DNA from: Pectobacterium aroidearum
GTDB taxonomy: Bacteria; Pseudomonadota; Gammaproteobacteria; Enterobacterales; Enterobacteriaceae
Direction of reading: 5' to 3'
Length of the DNA: 64,000 bases
NCBI RefSeq assembly: GCF_015689195.1
Contig: NZ_CP065044.1
Location: 3,100,001-3,164,000 of the forward strand
Position numbers and translations under genes: made by a program. Shown here piece after piece: positions 52,576-62,658 of this stretch. Positions within the stretch are counted from its first letter, which is position 1; every line of letters begins with the position of its first letter. The notes under the pieces were generated by a model that was not told where the DNA came from, ran no database searches, and was given only the letters and a program-made list of their open reading frames with translations.

Positions 52576-52617
52576 GGGGCATACATCGCCTCTGGGGTGG
52601 TGCATGCCTCATTTTTT
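52576..52617 (+). promoter_or_regulatory. Leader hairpin and T6 tract ahead of the SNF2 gene
   Basis: GGGGCATACATCGCC (52576-52590) pairs imperfectly with GGTGGTGCATGCCTC (52596-52610) with G-U pairs, followed by ATTTTTT and then the ribosome binding site GGAG at 52618. Confidence 0.65.
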
Positions 52618-52628
52618 GGAGCATCTCC

Positions 52629-54908
52629 ATGAGCATACAAATCGAAGCGGCACCTGCCGTAACGCAATCACCCCAGACTGGAGATCTGTTCGCCCCTGCG
52701 AACGACGAACTCTCCATCAGCATGCAGGATTTTGTCAGCGAGTTCGGGGATGAATTGCTCGACTCTCTCAATCGGGCTAATCCACCGGTCTACAACGGTA
52801 TGCCACGTGCAAACCGACAACGTATCCTGGCCAATCTCAAGCGACAGTTGTTCCCCGCCCAGGCAGAGGTCGTGCATGCAGCGGCAGAGTTGCTCGTCAA
52901 TCAAGGCGAGCGTGCGGCCATCGTCAATGGTGAGATGGGGACGGGAAAAACCACCGTCGGCATCGCGCTGGCGGCGGTGCTCAATGCGGAAGGCTATCGC
53001 CGCACACTCGTCCTCAGCCCGCCACACCTGGTCTACAAATGGCGCAGGGAAATTCTCGAAACCGTCACGGGGGCCAAAGTCTGGGTGCTCAACGGCCCGG
53101 ACACGCTGCTCAAACTGATCAAGCTGCGCGAGCAACTGAATGTGCCAGCCGATGGACAGGAATTTTTCATCATTGGCCGTGTGCGCATGCGCATGGGATT
53201 CCACTGGAAGCCCGCGTTCTTTCGCAAGCGCACCCGTCACGGCACAGTTGGGCTTTGTCCACACTGCGGCACCATGGTTCGCAATCTTGATGGCGAACCG
53301 GTCAGCGCACTGGAACTCGACGCGGAGGAAGTACGTCGCAAGTGTAGTTTTTGCGAGAGTGCCCTCTGGACACTGATGCGACCACGTAGTTTGTCAGGCA
53401 GCGATCAATCCGCAGCGGTACTGCGGGCGCTGAAACGTATTCCAACCATAGGTGAAGCCACTGCGGCCAAGCTGATGAAGACCTTCGGCGATTCATTCCT
53501 GGCATCGATGCTGGGGGATAACTTCCACCAGTTCATCAACCTGATGGACAACCGAGGGGAATTGGTCTTTTCAGACAGGCAGGCTCAGCGCATGGAACGC
53601 GCCATGTCGAGTATGGAGTTCGGCTTCGGTGAAGGCGGTTATCAACCCAGCGAATTTGTGAAGCGGTATCTGCCGCAAAGCACGTTCGATTTGCTCATCG
53701 CCGACGAAGCCCACGAGTACAAGACAGGCAGTTCCGCGCAAGGTCAGGCCATGGGTGTTATTGCGGCCAAAACCCGCAAAACGCTGCTGCTCACCGGCAC
53801 GCTGATGGGAGGCTACGCTTCCGATTTGTTCTATCTGCTGTTCCGGGCGCTGCCCAGACGTATGATCGAAGACGGCTACCGACCAAGTGCCAGCGGCAGT
53901 ATGAACGCTGCAGCCATGGCATTCATGCGGGAGCACGGCGTCCTCAAGGATATCTATTCCGAGAGCGATGGTCCGTCCCACAAGACCGCCAAAGGCTCGA
54001 AGGTTACCGTCAGGACAGTCAAAGCGCCGGGATTCGGCCCCAAAGGTGTACTGCGCTGCGTTCTGCCCTTCACGATTTTCCTCAAGCTCCGGGATATTGG
54101 TGGCGTACTGCCCCCGTATGACGAAGAGTTCAGGGAAGTCGAGATGGACGCTGAGCAAAGTGATACCTACAGCAAGCTCGCTGCCAGCCTGACGACTCAG
54201 CTCAAGGAAGCCCTGCGAAAGCGGGACACCACCTTACTGGGCGTGGTGCTCAATGTGCTGCTGGCCTGGTCTGACTGCTGCTTTCGTGCTGAAACCGTGC
54301 GCCATCCACGTACGCGAGAAATACTGGCTTTCACCCCGGCCCAGTTCAATGAGCTGCAGGTGATGCCCAAGGAGCGGGAACTGATCGACATCTGCAAACA
54401 GGAGAAAGCAGAAGGTCGCAAGACTCTGATCTATTCCGTTTACACCGGTACGCGGGACACCACCAGCAGGCTGAAGATGTTGCTGGAGCAAGAGGGCTTC
54501 AAAGTAGCGGTACTGCGTGCGAGCGTAGATGCCAGCCGACGCGAAGACTGGATTGCCGAACAACTCGACAGAGGGATTGATGTCCTCATCACCAACCCCG
54601 AGCTGGTCAAGACTGGGCTGGATCTTCTGGAATTCCCAACGATTGTGTTCATGCAATCTGGGTACAACGTGTACACGCTGCAGCAGGCCGCACGTCGTTC
54701 CTGGCGTATAGGACAAAAGCAGCCTGTGAAGGTGATCTACCTGGGGTATACGGCCACGTCGCAGATGACCTGCCTGGCTCTGATGGCGAAGAAAATTCTG
54801 GTCTCTCAGAGCACGTCGGGAGACGTGCCTGAATCAGGACTGGATGTGCTTAATCAAGATGGCGACTCTATTGAAGTCGCTCTGGCCCGACAGCTTGTCG
54901 CGGCCTGA
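52629..54908 (+). CDS. SNF2-type DEAD/DEAH helicase of the ICE
   Basis: 759 residues. Walker A is GEMGTGKTTVGIAL (about 99-112), DEAH is in LLIADEAHEYKTG, motif III is LTGTLMGG, and the C-terminal lobe has the SNF2 signature QAARRSWRIGQKQPVKVIYL. A zinc-binding insert lies about 205-250 (CPHCGTMV, CSFCES). It is a conserved ICE gene just before the variable cargo site and pilL. It could remodel protein-DNA complexes during transfer or act in defence; neither is shown. ATG at 52629 follows GGAG. Confidence 0.9.
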   Translation: MSIQIEAAPAVTQSPQTGDLFAPANDELSISMQDFVSEFGDELLDSLNRANPPVYNGMPRANRQRILANLKRQLFPAQAEVVHAAAELLVNQGERAAIVNGEMGTGKTTVGIALAAVLNAEGYRRTLVLSPPHLVYKWRREILETVTGAKVWVLNGPDTLLKLIKLREQLNVPADGQEFFIIGRVRMRMGFHWKPAFFRKRTRHGTVGLCPHCGTMVRNLDGEPVSALELDAEEVRRKCSFCESALWTLMRPRSLSGSDQSAAVLRALKRIPTIGEATAAKLMKTFGDSFLASMLGDNFHQFINLMDNRGELVFSDRQAQRMERAMSSMEFGFGEGGYQPSEFVKRYLPQSTFDLLIADEAHEYKTGSSAQGQAMGVIAAKTRKTLLLTGTLMGGYASDLFYLLFRALPRRMIEDGYRPSASGSMNAAAMAFMREHGVLKDIYSESDGPSHKTAKGSKVTVRTVKAPGFGPKGVLRCVLPFTIFLKLRDIGGVLPPYDEEFREVEMDAEQSDTYSKLAASLTTQLKEALRKRDTTLLGVVLNVLLAWSDCCFRAETVRHPRTREILAFTPAQFNELQVMPKERELIDICKQEKAEGRKTLIYSVYTGTRDTTSRLKMLLEQEGFKVAVLRASVDASRREDWIAEQLDRGIDVLITNPELVKTGLDLLEFPTIVFMQSGYNVYTLQQAARRSWRIGQKQPVKVIYLGYTATSQMTCLALMAKKILVSQSTSGDVPESGLDVLNQDGDSIEVALARQLVAA

Positions 54909-54919
54909 TGTTCCTGTCT

Positions 54920-54949
54920 GCCGGCGTCCCGCAAGGACGTCGGCTTTTT
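54920..54949 (+). terminator. Terminator after the SNF2 helicase gene
   Basis: GCCGGCGTCC (54920-54929) pairs with GGACGTCGGC (54935-54944) with one mismatch, then TTTTT. Confidence 0.82.
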
Positions 54950-55396
54950 CACATGACACGCCGCTCTGTGGCGGTGAATACAGCCCAGAGACAGCAAGCT
55001 TTTCGTCATAGCAGCTCATTCCTTCGCCCACCATCCAAAATAAAAAAGGCACAACCCCAGATGCAAGGGAAGATGCCTGCTTTCGACCCAAAACGGTCCT
55101 TTGGTCGGCCAGACAGCAGACATTCGGCGCACATTGTTGGACAATCCCTCCCCGTCAAATGTAGGACTTGAATGGCAGCATCGGCTCATTGCTTCACGGC
55201 GTGGCGACTAGGATATCGCCAATCTCATCAGCAAAGCGGATGGTCACGGGCAAGCGGTTTGAAAAAGCATGTGTTGCAGTTGATTTTCGACAGTGTGAGG
55301 ACATCCCGCATGATTGTCGAAAGCTAGGCCTCACCGCGTCGGATGCTCACCTCGCGCCATTCTCGAGCGCGTGCTCTCTGATGTCACCGTGCATGC
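54950..55396. other. Left edge of the cargo insertion, no gene seen
   Basis: About 450 nt between the SNF2 terminator and the 3' end of the convergent helicase gene. No frame has a recognisable product. Probably the junction between conserved ICE backbone and cargo. Confidence 0.45.
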
Positions 55397-57103
55397 TCAT
55401 GCAAACACGCTCATGGCCCTCGCTGAACCAATGACGTAGAGCAACGACTTCGCCCTCGTGGCCCCCACATAGAGGTATTCCCACAGCTCTTCCTCGACGA
55501 CCTCATCACCAACCCAAAGGACGACAACGGACGCCTCCAACCCCTTGAAACGGCCTACGGTGTCGACAAGCACGGAGTGGCGTTGTCCCGATGCCTCGAC
55601 CGCCCACGAAGTTCCTCCTGGAAGTCGCTGCGCTTGAAGCAAGCCATACAGCCGCGCCTTGGGACGCTTCGCCACCAAGACTGCAATGTCTTCCGGCGTC
55701 ACTGCGCCTGCGAGAAGCTCTCTGACAATATTACTAATGGCAATAGCTTGCTGCCCTTCATCCTCAACTAATGTTCGTGTGATGTCATTGCCGGGAAGGT
55801 CTGGGTCGTCAATTGGCGCGCCCGTGTAGAACCTATAGCCAGCGCGATGGATGGGGACGGTGTTGCGGCAGTTCGCGAGAAGACGGTAGGGCTCATTTGC
55901 TACTGGCAGGTTGGCATGCTTGCGGTAGAGAGACTGGTTTTCGTCGATGAAGATATACAACACCCCTTGCTCAGGGTCGCTGAGCAATTCCTCTATCGAG
56001 AACCAGTAGTCGTCGCTGAAATCTTGTGCTTCATCAACAAGCAGCGCATCGTACTTCGTGTCCAGGATTTCGTTGGAGCGAGCCAAGGCGAAGGGCATCT
56101 GGACTTCGAAGATGTGCGTCTCGCCAGTGCCGGGGAATGCTGCCTGCGCTTCGGCGAGCAGGTCCACACCGGCTGCTTGGCGAGCCTCGGCGATGCGTCT
56201 ATCGCAGAGTTGATGGAAGCTGAGTACGGTGATGCGGGGCTGGTCGGAGACACTCACGGCCAACGCATCCGCGAGTCGCCGGTTGTAGCAAAGCAGCAGG
56301 ACCGACTGTGCCGTCTCCGCGAGTTGCCGAGCCTTCTCGACCGCTATCAGAGTCTTGCCGGTGCCAGCTCCGCCAGCGATGATCGCGCGCTTGTGATTCC
56401 CTAGAATGCGGAGGATCTTCGCTTGGTTTGTGGTCAGACGGATGCGTGCCTGCTCGGCTGCGTCCAGTACCCCCCGCAGCGCTGGCAGAACCTCAACGGA
56501 ACTACACAAGATGTCTTCCACCAACCGAACCCCTTGAGCGCCCAAGGGGTCTTCGTTTGCCTGCGTCCAGAAGGCTTGCAATCGGGCAAGCCAAGGCACA
56601 AGTGCGACGATGTCGGTGTCGATACCGATGATTGGCCGCTGACGGTCTGGCGCAACGAGCCGTTGTGCGTCGTGAATGTCCGGCAGCATCACCGCATGGC
56701 CCAGAGTCACCCGGGTGCCTCGCCACTGACGCCAGAGGGCGTGGCCAAGGAGTTGGTCCTTCAGCGCGTAGCGCTCACCAGCAGCTTGTCGGAAAGGGTC
56801 CTTGATGTCATGCACAGTGCTATTTCGGTCGATGGACTGCCAGCGCCCGGTGACTGCGTCAAACGAAACGCCTCCGCCCTTGACCTCGACGGCGAATACA
56901 CCACTTTGCGGCATGACGATGGTGAAATCCGCCTCCCCCTCGAGCAGCCATCCCCGGTCGTTGCGAAATATCCAGTTGATGGAGTAGAGGACAAGAACAT
57001 CGGCAGGCAGTTGTCGTCGGCACTCCTCGTAGAAGCGCGCCTCAGCCTGCGACTTTAGACCTCGAAGCTGCTCTCGGGTTAGCTCAGGAAGCATGCGTGC
57101 CAT
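55397..57103 (-). CDS. NERD-UvrD helicase/nuclease (second gene of the cargo pair)
   Basis: 568 residues. The N-terminal NERD nuclease-like domain has D59, E73 and K75 (LEGEADFTIVMPQSGVFAVE then VKGG). An SF1 UvrD-like helicase follows: Walker A GGAGTGKT (244-251), motif II VDEAQDF (356-362), VDTVGRFKGLEASVVV and the closing GATRAKSLLYVIGS. Both active sites are complete. It starts 4 nt after the stop of the GHKL gene, so the two are tightly coupled and probably act together, most plausibly against foreign DNA. Confidence 0.9.
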   Translation of the reverse strand: MARMLPELTREQLRGLKSQAEARFYEECRRQLPADVLVLYSINWIFRNDRGWLLEGEADFTIVMPQSGVFAVEVKGGGVSFDAVTGRWQSIDRNSTVHDIKDPFRQAAGERYALKDQLLGHALWRQWRGTRVTLGHAVMLPDIHDAQRLVAPDRQRPIIGIDTDIVALVPWLARLQAFWTQANEDPLGAQGVRLVEDILCSSVEVLPALRGVLDAAEQARIRLTTNQAKILRILGNHKRAIIAGGAGTGKTLIAVEKARQLAETAQSVLLLCYNRRLADALAVSVSDQPRITVLSFHQLCDRRIAEARQAAGVDLLAEAQAAFPGTGETHIFEVQMPFALARSNEILDTKYDALLVDEAQDFSDDYWFSIEELLSDPEQGVLYIFIDENQSLYRKHANLPVANEPYRLLANCRNTVPIHRAGYRFYTGAPIDDPDLPGNDITRTLVEDEGQQAIAISNIVRELLAGAVTPEDIAVLVAKRPKARLYGLLQAQRLPGGTSWAVEASGQRHSVLVDTVGRFKGLEASVVVLWVGDEVVEEELWEYLYVGATRAKSLLYVIGSARAMSVFA

Positions 57104-57107
57104 GGGG

Positions 57108-60100
57108 CTACTCGTAACTCAGCGTCATCGTTGCGGGATTGAAGACCTTGCTGAAGGATTGCCTGCCGCCTTCGAACTCGATGTGCAGCTTGGCCAGTTG
57201 GCCACCTCCCTTGACCTTGGTGATGCGCCCCTTACCTTCATTCACAATAGTGACGAACATGCCAACCTCCGGGCGCTGGGGCCTTGCGGCGACGGTCTTG
57301 GCTATCGCCTTCCATCCCTTATCGAAGCGGAACTGCGTGGTCAGCCCAAAAGGATCCTGCACCAAGAACAGCTGACGACGGTTGTCGTCGGTGGCGTACT
57401 CGACCACACAGAGCCAATACCGGCCTCTGGCTGAGTTAGCCTTCGCGAGCTCAGTAGGAGTCAGGGCCACCCCTGCCTCGGTCCAAGCGCCCCCCAGTCC
57501 CTTGACCTCGATGTATTCCTCGCGCCCATCCACGGTCAAGGCCTTGATGTCAAAGCCCGGGTTTCCGGGCGGCATCACTTCCACAAACTTCCACTGCGAC
57601 GCAGCCTTCTCGAGGAAGTACTTGACCGCAGCTTGTTCGACAGTGCGGTTTCGTTTCGCGGCCTCTGGGTCCGGTTCCGCATCTGGCGATACCGATGGCT
57701 TCGTTTGATCCGAGGTGTCTGCGTAGCTAAGTAACCGTCCTCTCTTCATTTGCGCTGGTCTTGACTTACGCCCCCTGCGTCCTGCGTGTGAGCCGCCACT
57801 AGGAGTTCCCGTGCCGAGACGTACTGGTGCTAGTTCTCCGTAGGGTGCGTGGCTCGCGCTGCCGTCTGGCTTATGCGCAACTCCTGACGCGCCGCCATTT
57901 CCCCCCACAGCGCCAGCGGGTGGCGTCGGACTCGGTGCGGGCGCTGGAGAGGCAGTGGAGTCACTCCATGGCAGGTTACCACCCGTTGCTTCTGGTGATG
58001 GACTGCCGTCCAATGGACCTGCGGGTAAGCCTGCCCCTCCAGTCGCCGCATTAGGGGGTGGCGCAGAGTTCTTGTCTTGACCGCTGCCGCTTGGCGGACG
58101 AAGCGCAGCACTGGGGGAGGCTGGTGGTGCCGTCGTCTTAGCCTCGGCGTCCCAGCCCTCAGAAGCAGGCAGAGTTGCTGGTGCTGGAGGTTCAAGACCG
58201 AGTGCTCGGGCCAGCGCGAGCTCTTCCTCGGGCGGAAGTGCGCTGACGTTACGCAGCCGAAGGTACACTTCGGCGTCCTGCACTGTCGGCGAAATTAAAA
58301 CCCGGCTGATGATATCGGTGAACACCACAGGAAGACGCAAAAGCTTGCGGACTTCCAATGCCACTTGGTCCAAGTGCGAAGGAGCTTCAGCGTTGAGCAA
58401 GAGTTCGGCACCTCGTCGGGCCACCGGACCGGTGGTCCTACGCACAGACGCACCAAGAGTTACGTCAAGCGCTAGGTCCTGAACAATGACAACCTCGAGG
58501 CCATGGAGCGCTTCAAACAGCTTGTCCCTGATAGCGGTCTCAAAACGCTCATGGCTCTGCGTGTAGACCACCCGGGCGAGGCACATGAACATGCTCCGCA
58601 GCTTCTGAGTGAGTTGCTCATCGGTCGTCCCCCTGATGCCGGGTACGACCGCCACCTTCAGTGAGGCCGAAAGTGTCTCGACTCCCAACCTGGTAAGAAG
58701 TTGCGTGACCGCGGAAAGCTGTTCTGGCGCAATGGCCAACAAGGAAACGTGCAGCAAGTCCTTGAAGAGCGCCGCGTACTCAGGCGCATCGTTGAAGTAA
58801 AGCGACGCAGAATTCGCAACAAGCTTGCCGCGGTGATTGAGGAAGAGCGGTTGTGTCTTCATCCGCTCCATCCAAGTAGGCTGTGGGCTCAGCGGATTGG
58901 TAGATGACAGCGCGGTAAGTTCGCGGCTTAGTCGCCTGTAGATAACAATGGCGATGTCTGCACGTTCGCTCTCCGACTCCACTGTCTCAAGTTCCGCTAG
59001 AGCGGCGACCCACTTAGCCAGTTCCAGTTCGAGCGGAACATGCAGCAGGCGGGTGAAGAAGTTCGTGTAGTCGACGTAATGCGTATTCAGGGGGGGATGC
59101 CGTGCATCGAGGAAGCGCACACCAGTTGGGCGCCAGCAGGCGTCGCCGAGTAGAACCCACGTAAGGCTCCCACCGCGTCCGATGGCGATGAGCGTTTCGT
59201 TTGTGAACGCAGCTTGAATCGTAGCTCCGTCGATGTTCCATAGCTTCTCGAGTTGCCTGTAGATACGTCGTATCTGCTCCCTGGTACTGCCACCATCGGT
59301 GCGAATTTGCCGAAGCCGCTTGATACACGCTTTAGCATCTATCTTATAGGTGATGCCGCACGCTGCGAGGAAGCACTCATCCCAGACGTCAGCGTCCACG
59401 TACGTGAGATTTCCGCCCAGGAGGTCTCGCACCTCGGAGCAGTCGTGATAGGTTTGCTCCAGCGGCACGGTCACTCGGCGTCTGGTTGGAGCGGTGGTTT
59501 CGCGCAGTGCTGTCCCGAACTGCGTCTGGGTGGTCGCCTTTCCGTAACGGGCCTGATGAATCGTCAGTCCGTCGTAGCGGACCCAGTGCTTGTTCAGGCA
59601 CTCGAGCGTAACCCGCCGCACCATCTGGTCCTCGGCCTGGAGCAACGCAGAGAGTTCGTCACTGCATACAGCATCACCAGTGGTCTGGGAGACGACCATC
59701 GGAGTCTCGTGTACCCCGATTCGAATGAAAAACTCGCGCCACCGTTGAAGGTCGGTCGCGGTCTCATCCTTGTCGAGCTTGCCCGTCGGCTTGAGGATGT
59801 ACTTCTCCGAAAGCAACTTCCCCGTTGGAAGCTTGTCTCCGAGCAAGCCCTCAATGTTGAAGTCCGGGTGATACTCCTTGCTCAGGTAAATCGAGCTGGG
59901 CCGCTCGAAGAACCATACGCCATCCTCTTCACGCTTGCTGCCCAGGTATAGACCCGTGCGGAGCGCCTCCAAGGCGGTCGCTTCTGGCTGACCTTCGCGA
60001 GCTTTGGCCAGATAGGCGTCGAGTTTGTCGCGAAGGTACCGGATGTGTCCAAGAAGTGCCGCCGGGTCCGCCTTCTTGAACCCGTCTGGTGTGTGGTGCG

Positions 60101-61826
60101 GTAAGACGTGACGCTGGATGAGTTCGTACGGCTTGTCGTGTTGAACCCCAAGGCTGTCCAAGAGAGCCAGTACATCCGGAGCCGTATCAGTAGCCCGAGC
60201 ATAGAACTCGCTATCAACGACGGTAAGCATGTGCTCGAAGCCGTACGTCTCCGTTGAGTTCAGGGGGTAGAAAACTGCGTCGCCTTCGGGCGTGGCCATG
60301 CTTCCGCCAGCGGCAGGAATGCAAGGAAGCTTCAGCATCCCTTCTACGTAGTCGGCCCGCCTTGGTGACTTCGCGATGTATTCGTAGAACTGAACCTTCC
60401 ACTCCAGGTCCTTATCCTTCAGCCATTCGCTGTGCTTGCCGAAGATCTCCAGTACCTCCGCGATGAGAAGCTTTCGGCAGGACAACCGCTCAAGCCCGCC
60501 TTCGGGAGCCACGAAGTCAGGCGTCGGGTAATCGGCTCCGAACAGAGCCACCGCATCGGCCCAACTAAAGAGCCTGCGGATTGCATCTGACGCCAACAGT
60601 ACTTCCGCAGGTTTACGCCAACCACCGCCTTCAACGGGAATGCAGGCAACTTCCTTGAGCGCGTCAACAGTCTGCGCCACCACTGGGGCGAAGAACGGGT
60701 CAACGACATCGTTTTTTCCAGGTAGAAACCGCAGATAGCTGAGCGACAGCGCCGGATACGCCTTGAACTCCTCGACAGCTGCCACGAACGCTGGAGCGAT
60801 TGAATCGCGCAGGCGCCGGTTCCAAGGCAGTTCCTCGTGTATGCCTTCGCGGCTGGAGGTGAGGACGAAGTCGGCTTGGATGTAGAAGGAAAAACCGAAC
60901 TCACGGATTGGGAGAAAGGCGTAAGTTGGGCATCCTTCGACGGGAGCCGCAGCGCCATCGGCGGACAGGGGAAAGGCAAGGACGACGTTGACATGTTCAA
61001 CCTTCTCCCGCTTTGGCTCAACGATGTCTGACATGTCGAGTGAGAACTTCGAACGGAGGTACATCGACAGCTCTCGGGACTCAGCCTGACCTGGACGCTC
61101 ACTGACAACAGTCAGTGCGCTGAGGGACTCATCATCCGCTCGTTCATAGCGTACGCTGAAATCGTTCGTGTGAACCTTGAGCAGGCGAAGCTTCTCCAGG
61201 AACAGGAGCAACGTCGCGTTGATGTCAGTCAAAAGCGCTGGCGAGAAGTCGTTCCCTGCCCTCGCAGGGAGAACGACGGTCGTCTCCTCATCGACATCAT
61301 CCGCTCGGGTGTCAATCCAGTGAGGAACAACATAGCCCAGCGGGTCCTCAGGGGCGGTCAGGTCGAACCGGAAGTGATAGCCGTTGGAGTGAATCTCCGG
61401 GGTGTCCGTGACCTTGAACACCGACTTGAAGCCAATACCCTTCTCTCCGATGTAGCCGACCTTGTTCTTTTTGGAGCTCTCACCGGCGCTGCACAACGCA
61501 CGAACGTTGGCGGGGGTGAAGCCGACTTCGTTGTTGGAGACGACGAGTTCTCCTGGGCCCAACTGGAAAGAGAGTGCTGGCTCTACATCAAGGGCGTAGT
61601 GGTTGTCGTCTGCGTTCTGAACCAGCTCGAGCAGGAAGTGCGATTCCTTGGAGTTGAGATCCTTCGCGACAGTCTCAAGAAGGTTGCGGTACTTGCGAAC
61701 CAACCTATCAACGACCTCGCGGCCATCGCCCACGAGCTCGGCGCCGATACCGAACTCGTACCGCCTGATGTGCTCAATGACGTCTCTTGGTGAGATCGGA
61801 CCTTCCGCGGTGCTCGCAATGCTCAT
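57108..61826 (-). CDS. Giant GHKL/HSP90-like ATPase with C-terminal DUF3883 nuclease-like domain
   Basis: 1572 residues from ATG 61826 (MSIASTAEG; the frame runs on to 61925). The N terminus is a sacsin/HSP90-type ATPase: N-box HFLLELVQNADDNHYA (about 63-78), NNEVGFTP, and the lid-side motif GEKGIGFKSVF. A long middle region of about 1000 residues has no known domain. A Pro/Ser/Gly-rich linker lies about 1290-1420. The C-terminal DUF3883 domain has FDIKAL...EEYIEVKG, a PD-(D/E)xK layout (D, E, K). Proteins of this build are found in defence islands. With the NERD helicase it forms a two-gene candidate defence system carried by the ICE. Confidence 0.88.
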   Translation of the reverse strand: MSIASTAEGPISPRDVIEHIRRYEFGIGAELVGDGREVVDRLVRKYRNLLETVAKDLNSKESHFLLELVQNADDNHYALDVEPALSFQLGPGELVVSNNEVGFTPANVRALCSAGESSKKNKVGYIGEKGIGFKSVFKVTDTPEIHSNGYHFRFDLTAPEDPLGYVVPHWIDTRADDVDEETTVVLPARAGNDFSPALLTDINATLLLFLEKLRLLKVHTNDFSVRYERADDESLSALTVVSERPGQAESRELSMYLRSKFSLDMSDIVEPKREKVEHVNVVLAFPLSADGAAAPVEGCPTYAFLPIREFGFSFYIQADFVLTSSREGIHEELPWNRRLRDSIAPAFVAAVEEFKAYPALSLSYLRFLPGKNDVVDPFFAPVVAQTVDALKEVACIPVEGGGWRKPAEVLLASDAIRRLFSWADAVALFGADYPTPDFVAPEGGLERLSCRKLLIAEVLEIFGKHSEWLKDKDLEWKVQFYEYIAKSPRRADYVEGMLKLPCIPAAGGSMATPEGDAVFYPLNSTETYGFEHMLTVVDSEFYARATDTAPDVLALLDSLGVQHDKPYELIQRHVLPHHTPDGFKKADPAALLGHIRYLRDKLDAYLAKAREGQPEATALEALRTGLYLGSKREEDGVWFFERPSSIYLSKEYHPDFNIEGLLGDKLPTGKLLSEKYILKPTGKLDKDETATDLQRWREFFIRIGVHETPMVVSQTTGDAVCSDELSALLQAEDQMVRRVTLECLNKHWVRYDGLTIHQARYGKATTQTQFGTALRETTAPTRRRVTVPLEQTYHDCSEVRDLLGGNLTYVDADVWDECFLAACGITYKIDAKACIKRLRQIRTDGGSTREQIRRIYRQLEKLWNIDGATIQAAFTNETLIAIGRGGSLTWVLLGDACWRPTGVRFLDARHPPLNTHYVDYTNFFTRLLHVPLELELAKWVAALAELETVESESERADIAIVIYRRLSRELTALSSTNPLSPQPTWMERMKTQPLFLNHRGKLVANSASLYFNDAPEYAALFKDLLHVSLLAIAPEQLSAVTQLLTRLGVETLSASLKVAVVPGIRGTTDEQLTQKLRSMFMCLARVVYTQSHERFETAIRDKLFEALHGLEVVIVQDLALDVTLGASVRRTTGPVARRGAELLLNAEAPSHLDQVALEVRKLLRLPVVFTDIISRVLISPTVQDAEVYLRLRNVSALPPEEELALARALGLEPPAPATLPASEGWDAEAKTTAPPASPSAALRPPSGSGQDKNSAPPPNAATGGAGLPAGPLDGSPSPEATGGNLPWSDSTASPAPAPSPTPPAGAVGGNGGASGVAHKPDGSASHAPYGELAPVRLGTGTPSGGSHAGRRGRKSRPAQMKRGRLLSYADTSDQTKPSVSPDAEPDPEAAKRNRTVEQAAVKYFLEKAASQWKFVEVMPPGNPGFDIKALTVDGREEYIEVKGLGGAWTEAGVALTPTELAKANSARGRYWLCVVEYATDDNRRQLFLVQDPFGLTTQFRFDKGWKAIAKTVAARPQRPEVGMFVTIVNEGKGRITKVKGGGQLAKLHIEFEGGRQSFSKVFNPATMTLSYE

Positions 61827-62244
61827 CACTTCGCAGTCGGTTTGATGATGTTCCAATGGCACTCCCTTGACTATTATGACACCACGGATGCGATCGATAA
61901 GTGCGCCTATACCACCGGCAGCCACAGGGAGTGGCCTTGGATGACCCGGAAAGCTGGTCCCCCGGGAAATCGAATCAGCAACTCTTGGTCAAGCGGCACC
62001 TCTCGACGTAGGACAAGAGCGAAACTGCCAGCCTAGAGTTGCCGTGAGAAACCGATTATGGCCGACTACAGAGGTTGAACGACCGCTTCTGACCGATAAC
62101 AGACATTATAGAATTTCGTTCAGATTTTTGTTACTTCTACTTGAATAACTTTGCATATTATCGATCCACTTTAGCTTTAGCCAGAACATGGTGATTGCCG
62201 AGGAACGCTGAGGCTACCGTCATAAAGTGTTTTACCTGTACCAG
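61827..62244. promoter_or_regulatory. Upstream region of the cargo operon
   Basis: About 420 nt. The part near 62100-62165 is AT-rich and should contain the promoter of the minus-strand GHKL-helicase pair, but no clear boxes can be assigned. Confidence 0.4.
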
Positions 62245-62575
62245 CAACTCCCACATATACCAGCGCCGATTGCAGGCGGATCGCCAACGAAATGACGTAG
62301 TTTTCCAGCCGCTCCGCATCTAGATGCTCCAGGTGACGAAAAATTCACACCAGTTCATCGTCCACGATAAGCTGGATGTCCTTGCCGGGCGGACACATCG
62401 GAACATAACGGCACGGATTCGTGCCGTCCGAGCACAGTCCTCATACTTCGGCCAGGTTGAACATCCTGCGCAGTACGCCAAAGGTTCGGTTCACCTCGGT
62501 CTGCTTGTAGGCCGCGTCTTCATCAAATCGGCCACACCCGGACACTTCACGTCTTGTACCTTGATACAGAAATAG
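62245..62575 (-). pseudogene. Decayed phage-type tyrosine integrase fragment
   Basis: On the minus strand conceptual translation gives IKVQDVKCPGVAD, then after a 1-nt deletion DEDAAYKQTEVNRTFGVLRR, MFNLAEV, stop (TGA where Trp is expected), GLCSDGTNPCRYVPM, PPGKDIQLIVDDELV, stop, and IFRHLEHLDAERLENYVISL. This is the core-binding domain of a phage integrase family common on transposons and plasmids, with at least two stops and a frameshift. The catalytic half is missing. It marks an old recombination event at the right edge of the cargo. Confidence 0.82.
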
Positions 62576-62658
62576 GAAGGCACCCAATCCGCATTCTTTG
62601 CTGATCAAACCCACGCCTCAGACGAAGGTAACAGCTCATCGCTATAGAGAGCTGAACC

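Noticed and set aside
62324-62575. Plus-strand open frame upstream of pilL
   Set aside because: It is the complement of the decayed integrase and shows no protein-like features of its own.
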